35,602 nucleotides of DNA from positions 1 to 35,602 of the forward strand of contig NZ_MVIF01000061.1 in NCBI RefSeq assembly GCF_002086675.1, read 5' to 3'. Of this stretch, positions 16,829 to 23,807 are shown one piece after another. The notes below the pieces were generated by a model that did no database searches, was not told the origin of the DNA, and saw only the letters and a program-made list of their open reading frames with translations. Position numbers and translations under genes: made by a program. The stretch's first letter is position 1. Every line of letters begins with the position of its first letter. Source of the DNA: Mycobacterium persicum. Its GTDB lineage: Bacteria; Actinomycetota; Actinomycetes; Mycobacteriales; Mycobacteriaceae.

Positions 16829-17761
16829 CTAATTACTCAGATCCGCGAACAACGGCGTGCTCAGATAGCGCTCGCCAAAGTCGGGAAGTACGACGACCAC
16901 GAGTTTGCCGGCGTTCTCCGGCCGACGGGCCACTTCCACCGCGGCCCACGCGGCCGCGCCTGAGGAGATGCCGACGAGCAGACCTTCTTCCTTGGCCAGC
17001 CGCCGGGCCAGGTTGAAGGCGTCGTCGTTGGCCACGGTGATGACCTCGTCGACCAAGCCCATCTCCAGCACCGGCGGGACGAACCCGGCGCCGATGCCCT
17101 GGATCGGGTGTGGTCCCTTCTGCCCTCCGGACAGCACCGGCGACGCCGCCGGTTCCACGGCGACGAACTGCGCCGACGGCCTGCGTTCCTTGATGACCTG
17201 CGCGACACCGGTGATGGTGCCGCCGGTGCCGATGCCCGACACGAAGATGTCGACCTTGCCATCGGTGTCCTTCCACACCTCCTCCGCCGTGGTCACGGCG
17301 TGGACCGCGGGGTTGGCCGGATTTTCGAATTGCTGCGGGATGAAATACCGCTCGTTGGTCTTGGCCAGTTCTTCGGCCTTGGCGATGGCGCCCGCCATGC
17401 CGTCGGCGCCGGGGGTGAGCACGAGTTCGGCGCCGTAGGCGCGCAGCAGCATGCGCCGCTCGATGCTCATGGTGTCGGGCATGGTGAGCACGCACTTGTA
17501 GCCGCGGGCGGCGGCCACCATCGCCAGCGCGATGCCGGTGTTCCCACTGGTCGGCTCCAGGATGATGGTGTCTGGCTTGATCAGGCCCGCCTTCTCGGCG
17601 GCGTCGATCATGGCTACTCCGATGCGGTCCTTCACACTTCCCGCCGGATTGAACGATTCCAGCTTGGCCACCACGTCGGCCACTGCGCCGTCGGTGACCC
17701 GTCGCAGCCGGACCAGCGGCGTGCCCCCGATCAGTTGGGTGATGTTCTCGGCGATGGTCAT
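16829..17761 (-). CDS. cysK1: O-acetylserine sulfhydrylase (cysteine synthase A)
   Basis: A 310-residue fold-type II PLP enzyme that makes cysteine from O-acetylserine and sulfide. The PLP lysine is Lys44 (NPAGSVKDRIG), the substrate loop is PTSGNTGIAL, and the phosphate cup is SGIGTGGTITGV. Length and sequence match mycobacterial CysK1. Its ATG overlaps the end of the upstream thioester-domain gene by 4 bp (ATGA), implying translational coupling, and cysE follows after 2 bp. The operon is under the poly-Cys leader at 19148-19219. Confidence 0.96.
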   Translation of the reverse strand: MTIAENITQLIGGTPLVRLRRVTDGAVADVVAKLESFNPAGSVKDRIGVAMIDAAEKAGLIKPDTIILEPTSGNTGIALAMVAAARGYKCVLTMPDTMSIERRMLLRAYGAELVLTPGADGMAGAIAKAEELAKTNERYFIPQQFENPANPAVHAVTTAEEVWKDTDGKVDIFVSGIGTGGTITGVAQVIKERRPSAQFVAVEPAASPVLSGGQKGPHPIQGIGAGFVPPVLEMGLVDEVITVANDDAFNLARRLAKEEGLLVGISSGAAAWAAVEVARRPENAGKLVVVVLPDFGERYLSTPLFADLSN

Positions 17762-19047
17762 TGGCGGTCTCCAGCGATGTCGGCGCGGGCCCCGGCGGCC
17801 TGCCAGTGGATGTCGAACTCGATTGTCACGTGCACGGGTGTCGTCAGCGCAACCGGCGTGAGCCGCGGAGTTGTGCTCGCCAGTGCCACTCCGGTCAGCA
17901 CCCGTCCACCCAGGTGGTGGTGGGTGGTCGTGGCAGTCAGTGTCGTCGCCGTGGTGCCGGGTGCTCGGCGCAGGTAGAAGTCTGCACCGGGCTGAACGGT
18001 TTCGGTGACGGCACGCCCGTCGGCGTCGACAAGTTCGTGGCCGTCAGGCACGCTGAATGCCAACGGGATTCGGACCCGGAATGGCCCCACGAGTTCCGAG
18101 TCGACTGCGGCGGCGGTGTCGACGAGGTGCGGTTCGCCGTTGTCTCGCAAGGCCGTGTATGCCCCCGCGAGCAGGTAGTCGTAGAGGTGCACGACCCGGT
18201 CGGCGTTGCGATAGTGGCTGGAACCGGTCAGCCAGAAGTCGACGTGGTCGATCACCGGTGTGGTGTCGGAGGTGGCGACCAGCCGGTAGCAGCGGTAGCC
18301 GTGCGCGCCGTATCCGTGGCTGCTGGTCGACAAGGTGCTGCCGACGCCGAGGGTACGCTGGTAGCGCCCCCGGCCGGCATCGGTGGTCAGTTGGGATCCG
18401 GAGATGTCTTGCCAGACAATGCCATCCGTCGACTTCTGCAGCTTCACCGCCACCGGGTTGTCGGACGCCGTCCACAGTGAATAGCCGCCCAGCTGTGGCC
18501 GACCGTCGAATTCGAAGGTGAGCACCGGTCCCGGTCCGCGGCGCACCGCGACGGGGGCATTGAGCGGGCGGGTGTCCAGCGCCATGCCGTTGGTGAAGTA
18601 CCAGATCGCCGCCTGCGTTGCGGCGATGGCTTCGTGTTCGCTGATGTTGGCCGGTCCCAGCGGATACCCGGCGGCGCGTAGCCGCCGGCTCAGCTCGGCG
18701 ATCGGGCACATGGGGAAGGAGTTGCGCAGGATCCAGTCCACCTCGGCTTCGCAATCACGGTTGCGCAGATGCGGCAGGGCGGACCAGGTGCCCAGGCGGT
18801 AGGGCGACGGCTGGTGTGGTGCGACGCCGGTGAAATCCAGCGAGTAGGCCTGCACGTTCGGGTTCAACCTGATCAGGTCGGTGCGGGCGGTGGTGCCGTC
18901 GGCGAACACGATCCGGTCCACCGTGTGTGAGTAGGTCCCGCCTCGGTAACGGGTCATCCGGGTCAACTCGGTGGCCGGTCGTAGCCGGATGCGCCGACGG
19001 GTCGCCACCGTAGCCGGCGCGCGGTGCGGGATGCATAAGACAGTCAT
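17758..19047 (-). CDS. thioester-domain (TQXA-like) protein, first gene of the cysK1-cysE operon
   Basis: A 429-residue protein. Residues about 30-155 resemble the thioester domain (TQXA) of Gram-positive surface adhesins: an HTVDRIVFADGT strand, then AYSLDF (67-72) where the Tyr-Cys-hydrophobic-Asp/Glu motif is expected, and TQAAIWYF (144-151) carrying the partner Gln145. The expected cysteine is Ser69 (codon TCG at 18843-18841), so the classical Cys-Gln bond cannot form there. Residues about 165-280 look like a beta-sandwich (discoidin-like, tentative), and the rest is beta-rich. No signal peptide, membrane helix or sorting signal is visible, which is unusual for this family. It overlaps cysK1 by 4 bp and is preceded by the poly-Cys leader. 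An in-frame ATG 30 codons in is an alternative start. The function is unknown. Confidence 0.75.
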   Translation of the reverse strand: MTVLCIPHRAPATVATRRRIRLRPATELTRMTRYRGGTYSHTVDRIVFADGTTARTDLIRLNPNVQAYSLDFTGVAPHQPSPYRLGTWSALPHLRNRDCEAEVDWILRNSFPMCPIAELSRRLRAAGYPLGPANISEHEAIAATQAAIWYFTNGMALDTRPLNAPVAVRRGPGPVLTFEFDGRPQLGGYSLWTASDNPVAVKLQKSTDGIVWQDISGSQLTTDAGRGRYQRTLGVGSTLSTSSHGYGAHGYRCYRLVATSDTTPVIDHVDFWLTGSSHYRNADRVVHLYDYLLAGAYTALRDNGEPHLVDTAAAVDSELVGPFRVRIPLAFSVPDGHELVDADGRAVTETVQPGADFYLRRAPGTTATTLTATTTHHHLGGRVLTGVALASTTPRLTPVALTTPVHVTIEFDIHWQAAGARADIAGDRQ

Positions 19048-19147
19048 AGGGGCGGTTGCTCTTCCTGAAGACTTGGGGTCGCGCGCGTCATCAAGGCGTG
19101 AAGCGCCGCAGCGCGACGATTGCTGAACGGTCAGAAGACGTCAGGAA
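19048..19147 (-). promoter_or_regulatory. leader with attenuator-like structures
   Basis: This is the transcript between the poly-Cys ORF and the thioester-domain ATG. On the minus strand, TTCCTGA directly after the leader stop (19147-19141) can pair with TCAGGAA (19068-19062), which overlaps the only ribosome-site-like purine run (AGGAAG, 19066-19061). Inside lies a 7-bp stem GTCGCGC/GCGCGAC (19117-19111 with 19084-19078) enclosing GGCG/CGCC (19107-19104 with 19098-19095). A ribosome stalled on the Cys codons would cover TTCCTGA and free the ribosome site. The mechanism is inferred. Confidence 0.55.
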
Positions 19148-19219
19148 TCAACAGCAACAACAACAGTCGACGGCGATGCAGCGCGTAAGGACAAAGCGCA
19201 GCGGTACGGCCTGTTGCAT
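19148..19219 (-). CDS. leaderless poly-cysteine leader peptide (cysteine attenuator)
   Basis: A 23-codon ORF, ATG at 19219 and TGA at 19150-19148. It reads MQQAVPLRFVLTRC, then IAVD and five consecutive Cys (TGT TGT TGT TGC TGT) before the stop; six of 23 residues are Cys. A TATAGT -10 element (19232-19227) lies 7 bp before the ATG, so the transcript probably begins at the start codon. Poly-Cys leaderless small ORFs are an established mycobacterial device: when Cys-tRNA is scarce the ribosome stalls at the Cys run and downstream expression is raised. Here it precedes the thioester-domain-cysK1-cysE operon, which fits cysteine-responsive control. A longer frame from 19432 exists but ignores the promoter. 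Confidence 0.8.
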   Translation of the reverse strand: MQQAVPLRFVLTRCIAVDCCCCC

Positions 19220-19226
19220 GGCATCC

Positions 19227-19232
19227 ACTATA
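19227..19232 (-). promoter_or_regulatory. -10 element of the cysteine operon
   Basis: TATAGT on the minus strand, 7 bp upstream of the leader ATG, as expected for a leaderless start at the A of ATG. The -35 region 17 bp further up (near AACAGC) is weak. Confidence 0.6.
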
Positions 19233-19401
19233 AGGCATGCCGCATCTCGGCTGTTCGGCTCAGGCGATGATCTAACGCTTTGCCCGGGCAACCGCGTCGA
19301 ATACGCTCTCAGCGCACGTCTGGGCGCGGCCGACGATGGTTGCGCCCGACCTCCAGGCCCGGCGCCTGCGCAGGGATCGATCATGCACCGGAAGGACAAT
19401 G

Positions 19402-20325
19402 ATGAGTTCGCCGCAAACCGAGTCTCAGGCACTGGGTGATCTTGCTGCCAGGCAGCTCGCCAACGCCACCAAGACCGTCCCGCAGCTGTCGACGATCACG
19501 CCTCGCTGGTTGCTGCATCTGCTCAGCTGGGTGCCGGTGGAAGCGGGTATCTACCGGGTGAACCGGGTGATCAACCCCGAGCGGGTGGCGATCAAGGCCG
19601 AAGCCGGCGCCGGCACCGACGGGCCGCTGCCGGAGACCTACGTCGACTATGAGACCAGCCCGCGGGAGTACACGCTGCGAACCATCTCCACCCTGCTCGA
19701 CATCCACACCCGGGTGTCCGACCTCTACTCCAGTCCGCACGACCAGATCGCGCAGCAGTTGCGCCTGACCATCGAAACCATCAAGGAGCGCCAAGAGTTC
19801 GAACTGGTCAACAGCCCGGAGTACGGCTTGGTTGCTCAGGCGACACCCGGGCAGACCATCCGGACCCTGGCCGGAGCGCCCACGCCCGACGACCTCGACG
19901 CGCTGATCACCAAGGTCTGGAAGACGCCCAGCTTTTTCCTCACCCACCCCCAGGGCATCGCGGCGTTCGGCCGTGAGGCCACCTACCGCGGCGTGCCGCC
20001 GCCAGTGGTGAGCCTGTTCGGCGCGCAGTTCATCACCTGGCGCGGCATCCCGTTGATTCCCTCTGACAAGGTGCCGGTTGTTGACGGCAAGACCAAGTTC
20101 ATCCTGGTGCGCACCGGCGAAGAACGCCAGGGCGTGGTGGGCTTGTTCCAGCCCGGGCTGGTGGGGGAGCAGGCGCCGGGGCTGTCGGTGCGGTTCACCG
20201 GCATCAACCAATCGGCGATCGCGACCTACCTGGTGACGCTTTACACGTCCTTGGCCGTGCTCACCGACGATGCGCTTGCCGTGCTCGACGACGTGGCGGT
20301 GGACCAGTTCCATGAGTACAAGTGA
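19402..20325 (+). CDS. family 2A encapsulin shell protein (MMP-I/SrpI type)
   Basis: A 307-residue protein that self-assembles into an icosahedral compartment with the HK97 capsid fold. It is the homologue of major membrane protein I of M. leprae and M. avium, also 307 residues, and of cyanobacterial SrpI. Landmarks are the long N-terminal arm with LLHLLSWVPVEAGIYRVNRV, the segment ETYVDYETSPREYTLRTIS, and the C-terminal ATYLVTLYTSLAVLTDDALAVL (landmark region about 278-299). The second of two adjacent ATGs (19402) is chosen since GGAAGG (19390-19395) is 6 bp upstream and the length then equals MMP-I. The desulfurase gene overlaps its end by 14 bp, the standard shell-cargo pairing in this family. 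It is divergent from the cysK1-cysE operon. Confidence 0.92.
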   Translation: MSSPQTESQALGDLAARQLANATKTVPQLSTITPRWLLHLLSWVPVEAGIYRVNRVINPERVAIKAEAGAGTDGPLPETYVDYETSPREYTLRTISTLLDIHTRVSDLYSSPHDQIAQQLRLTIETIKERQEFELVNSPEYGLVAQATPGQTIRTLAGAPTPDDLDALITKVWKTPSFFLTHPQGIAAFGREATYRGVPPPVVSLFGAQFITWRGIPLIPSDKVPVVDGKTKFILVRTGEERQGVVGLFQPGLVGEQAPGLSVRFTGINQSAIATYLVTLYTSLAVLTDDALAVLDDVAVDQFHEYK

Positions 20326-22051
20326 GTACCCGCCGCCAGACGCCGCAGGCGAGGCGCCGATCAGCACCGCGGAGCTGGCCGCGTTGGCAAGCCAGCTCTA
20401 CGCCGCCGGCATTCGGCCGGGCTTCGACAGCCCCCCGCAGGCGGCTCCGGTGGCCCCGCGCGGCAACATGCCCGACACGACGGCCGCAGCGGCCGCCGGG
20501 CGGGCAGCCGCCGGCGCCTTCGACATCGTGCCGGCTACCGTTCCGTCCGTCGGCGTAGCCGACATCTACCTTCCGGCGCCGACGTCACCGGAGCCCGAGG
20601 GGCCGCCGCAGACGGCACCGGTGGCTCCGCGCGGCTCGATGCCGGTCCTGCCGCCCGAGTGGCCGCGTGCGGCGCCGTCGGTCGGCGACCTCGGTTGGTC
20701 CGACAGGTTGGCGGCCCGCCGCGATACGCCGCTCGGCGACGAACGCAACTACTCCTTCCTCACCCCGTTGCTCACCGAGGCCGACTCGGTGCCGAAGCCG
20801 GCCGACGATCACCGGGCCATCGATGTCTTCGACGTCGAGGCCGTGCGTGCCGACTTTCCGATCCTTCGGGAGACGGTCAACGGCAAGCCGTTGATCTGGT
20901 TCGACAACGCGGCCACCACCCAAAAGCCGCACGTGGTCATCGACCGGCTCGCGCACTTCTACGCCCACGAGAATTCCAACATCCACCGCGCCGCGCACGA
21001 GCTGGCGGCTCGGGCCACCGATGCCTACGAAGAGGCGCGCGACACGGTGCGTCGATTCATCGGCGCCGCCCGCGACGAAGAGGTCATCTTTGTCCGCGGC
21101 ACCACCGAGGCCATCAATCTGGTGGCCTACGCATGGGGTGGAAAACACCTGAGCGCGGGCGACGAGATCGTCATCACCCACTTGGAGCACCACGCCAATA
21201 TCGTTCCGTGGCAACTTATTTCGCAGCAGACGGGTGCCGTGCTGAAGGTGGCGCCGGTTGACGAAGCCGGCAATCTGCTGCTGGCGGAGTTCGAGGCACT
21301 GCTGGGCCCGAGGACCAAACTCGTTGCGGCAACTCATGTCTCGAATGCCCTGGGCACCGTGACGCCGGTACACCAGATCGTCGAACTCGGACACCGATAC
21401 GGCGCCCGGGTGCTGATCGACGGCGCCCAGTCGATTCCGCACCTGCCGATCGACGTCGCCGGGCTCGGCGCCGATTTCTTCGCGTTCTCCGGGCACAAGG
21501 TGTACGGCCCCACCGGAATCGGTGTGCTCTACGGGCGTGAGGAGGCTCTCGCCGAGACACCGCCATGGCAGGGTGGCGGCAACATGATCACCGACGTCAC
21601 CATGGAGCGCTCGCTGTACCAGGGACCGCCGAGCAAGTTCGAAGCCGGCACCGGCAACATCGCCGATGCGGTGGGTCTCGGGGAGGCGTTGCGTTACGTC
21701 GAGCGGGTGGGGATCGAGCGTATTGCCGCCTACGAGCACGAGTTGCTGCGGTACGCGACCCCGCGGCTGGCCGATGTCCCCGGTGTCCGCCTGGTGGGCA
21801 CCGCGACCGAGAAGGCCAGTGTGCTGTCGTTCGTGCTGGCCGGACACGAGCCGCTCGAGGTCGGCAAGGCACTCAACGCCGAGGGCATCGCGGTGCGTGC
21901 CGGACACCACTGCGCCCAACCCATTCTGCGTCGCTACGGCTTGGAGGCCACGGTTCGCCCGTCGTTCGCGTTCTACAACACCTTCGACGAGGTCGACGTG
22001 TTCATCCGTGCGGTACGCCGGATCGCCGAGGGCGGCACGAATGCCGGCTGA
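20312..22051 (+). CDS. encapsulin cargo cysteine desulfurase (SufS-like)
   Basis: A 579-residue PLP enzyme that removes sulfur from L-cysteine, leaving a persulfide and alanine. The SufS-like catalytic domain starts at about 175: NIHRAAHEL, the PLP lysine Lys396 in FSGHKVYGPTG, and the sulfur-accepting Cys534 in RAGHHCAQP. Residues 1-170 are Pro/Ala-rich and probably disordered. This extension is typical of family 2A cargo and directs loading into the shell. It contains an internal repeat: PPQAAPVAPRGNMP (41-54) and PPQTAPVAPRGSMP (98-111). The ATG at 20312 overlaps the shell gene in another frame, implying translational coupling. It converges with the malic enzyme gene, 18 bp away. Confidence 0.92.
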   Translation: MSTSEYPPPDAAGEAPISTAELAALASQLYAAGIRPGFDSPPQAAPVAPRGNMPDTTAAAAAGRAAAGAFDIVPATVPSVGVADIYLPAPTSPEPEGPPQTAPVAPRGSMPVLPPEWPRAAPSVGDLGWSDRLAARRDTPLGDERNYSFLTPLLTEADSVPKPADDHRAIDVFDVEAVRADFPILRETVNGKPLIWFDNAATTQKPHVVIDRLAHFYAHENSNIHRAAHELAARATDAYEEARDTVRRFIGAARDEEVIFVRGTTEAINLVAYAWGGKHLSAGDEIVITHLEHHANIVPWQLISQQTGAVLKVAPVDEAGNLLLAEFEALLGPRTKLVAATHVSNALGTVTPVHQIVELGHRYGARVLIDGAQSIPHLPIDVAGLGADFFAFSGHKVYGPTGIGVLYGREEALAETPPWQGGGNMITDVTMERSLYQGPPSKFEAGTGNIADAVGLGEALRYVERVGIERIAAYEHELLRYATPRLADVPGVRLVGTATEKASVLSFVLAGHEPLEVGKALNAEGIAVRAGHHCAQPILRRYGLEATVRPSFAFYNTFDEVDVFIRAVRRIAEGGTNAG

Positions 22052-22069
22052 GCGGGATTACGTCCGCAC

Positions 22070-23716
22070 TCAGTCGTAGACCGGCAGCCACATGGTCTCG
22101 ACGATGGCTCGCGCAACGTCGTCATGGGTTTTGGTGGCTACGCCGTCGTCGACTGCGGCGTGATAGACGGCCTCGGCGACCGTCGCGGAAATCCCGCGGA
22201 GGTCCTGAACGTCGGGCAATAGCGATTCCCCGGTCTTCGTCGGATTAGCCCGGCACGCAAGGGCTTTGGCCGCCGCGCGCAGCATGCCCTGGGTCAGCGG
22301 CCGGGCTCCGGCGACGACGACGCCCAGACCGATACCCGGAAACACCAGCACGTTGTTGGCCTGGCCGATGGTGTAGGTGGTGCCGTCGTACTCCACCGGC
22401 GCCACCGGGGTACCGGTGGCAACCAGCGCCTTACCGTTCGACCACGCGAGGACGTCGGCCGGCATGGCTTCCATCCGCGAGGTCGGATTGGACAGCGGGA
22501 AGATCATCGGGCGTTCGCACGATGCCGTCATCGCCTCGACGACCTCTTGGGTGAACGCGCCGGAGACCGTCGAGGAGCCGAGCAACACGGTCGGCGAGGC
22601 CAGCTTGATCGCGTCGACCAGGCCGATCCGTGCCCCGCGCTGGACACCCAGCCGGTTACGATTTTTGGCGCACGGCAGCTGGAATTCCCGCAGACCCTCC
22701 ATGTCGTCGAACAGCAGCCCCTGCTTGTCGATGGCCCAGATCTGCGACATCGCCTGCTCGACGGTGGCGCCGTCGGCCACCATGGCGTCGCGGATCTGGT
22801 CGGCGACACCCATGCCCGCGGTGCCGGCCCCGAAGACGATCACCTTCTGGTCGCGGACCGGGACGCCGGTGACGTGTGATCCCCCGTCGATGGCGGCCAC
22901 CACCACCGCGCCGGTGCCTTGCACGTCGTCGTTGAACACGCAGTACCGCGCACCGTAGGTCTGCAGGATCATCCGCGCGTTGGCCGGCCCGAAGTCCTCG
23001 AAGTGCAGCAGTGCCCGCGGAAACATCCGGTGGGCGGTCTCGATGTAGCGCTTGATGAACTCGTCGTACTCGGCGCCGCTGCGCCGCGCGTGCCGATTGC
23101 CCAGATAGAACGGATCCTGCAACAGCTGCTCGTTATCGGTGCCAACGTCCAGCGACACCGCCAAGCAACGACGGGGATCGATGCCGCCGCCGGCGGTGTA
23201 GAGCGCCAGCTTGCCCACCGCGATCTGGATGCCGCCGACACCCCAGTCGCCGATGCCCAGGATGGCTTCGGCGTCGGTGCAGACGATCAGGTCGACGTCG
23301 TCGGGTCCGAGGCCCAGGGTTTGGAAGGCAGCCGCGATGTCGTCGGGCTCGTCGATGCTCAGGAATAGGCCGCGTTGCCCACGGTATTCATCCGAGAACC
23401 GTTGGATCGCTTCGCCGACCGTGGGCGTGTACACCACCGGCAGCAGTTCGGGCAGATGGTCGATCAGCACCTTGTAGTAGAGCAGTTCGTGGCGGTAATG
23501 CAGCTGTTCCAGCAGCAGGTTACGGCCCAGATCGGTGGCCAGGCTCTGCAATTGATGCCACACCCGATCGGCCTGCTGGTCCAGGGTGAGCACCGCCGCC
23601 GGAAGGCGACCGACCAGGCCGAGCTGCCGGCGTTGCTCGTGGGTGAAGCCGACCCCGCGATTGAGACTGGGCGTGGACAGTGCTGCCGGAAACCGGGGCA
23701 CGCGGGCATCGCTCAT
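22070..23716 (-). CDS. mez: malic enzyme (NAD-dependent type)
   Basis: A 548-residue malic enzyme that oxidatively decarboxylates malate to pyruvate, linking the TCA cycle to gluconeogenesis and lipid supply. Seen are VVYTPTVGEAIQ (catalytic Tyr region), GDWGVGGIQIAVGKLALYTA (catalytic Lys), FEDFGPANA (metal ligands), the dinucleotide motif VFGAGTAGMGVADQI, and FPLSNPTSRMEA near the C-terminus. The ATG at 23716 is chosen over 23722 because GGAG then lies 6 bp upstream and the length equals that of M. tuberculosis Mez as I recall it. A 20-bp palindrome lies just upstream. It follows the nitrate reductase fusion gene on the same strand, 91 bp away. Confidence 0.95.
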   Translation of the reverse strand: MSDARVPRFPAALSTPSLNRGVGFTHEQRRQLGLVGRLPAAVLTLDQQADRVWHQLQSLATDLGRNLLLEQLHYRHELLYYKVLIDHLPELLPVVYTPTVGEAIQRFSDEYRGQRGLFLSIDEPDDIAAAFQTLGLGPDDVDLIVCTDAEAILGIGDWGVGGIQIAVGKLALYTAGGGIDPRRCLAVSLDVGTDNEQLLQDPFYLGNRHARRSGAEYDEFIKRYIETAHRMFPRALLHFEDFGPANARMILQTYGARYCVFNDDVQGTGAVVVAAIDGGSHVTGVPVRDQKVIVFGAGTAGMGVADQIRDAMVADGATVEQAMSQIWAIDKQGLLFDDMEGLREFQLPCAKNRNRLGVQRGARIGLVDAIKLASPTVLLGSSTVSGAFTQEVVEAMTASCERPMIFPLSNPTSRMEAMPADVLAWSNGKALVATGTPVAPVEYDGTTYTIGQANNVLVFPGIGLGVVVAGARPLTQGMLRAAAKALACRANPTKTGESLLPDVQDLRGISATVAEAVYHAAVDDGVATKTHDDVARAIVETMWLPVYD

Positions 23717-23731
23717 CACCATCTCCGTCCC

Positions 23732-23751
23732 TGACCTGACGCGTCAAGTCA
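23732..23751. promoter_or_regulatory. 20-bp near-perfect palindrome upstream of mez
   Basis: TGACCTGACGCGTCAAGTCA is self-complementary at 18 of 20 positions, with nested TGAC/GTCA half-sites around a perfect 10-bp core. It lies 16-35 bp upstream of the mez ATG, where a bound dimeric repressor (GntR- or TetR-like) could block transcription or mark the start. The regulator is unknown. Confidence 0.55.
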
Positions 23752-23807
23752 CGGTAACGCCGGGGGCCGGTACGCGCCCGGAAGAGTCCACCCAGAGCGA
23801 GCGCTGG

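Noticed and set aside
19148..19432. Full 94-codon minus-strand frame ending in five Cys
   Set aside because: It would start inside the encapsulin gene; the TATAGT element 7 bp before the ATG at 19219 supports the 23-codon form instead.
19383..19439. Short ORF overlapping the encapsulin start as a regulatory leader
   Set aside because: It has no promoter or ribosome-site support and no unusual codon content, unlike the poly-Cys leader.
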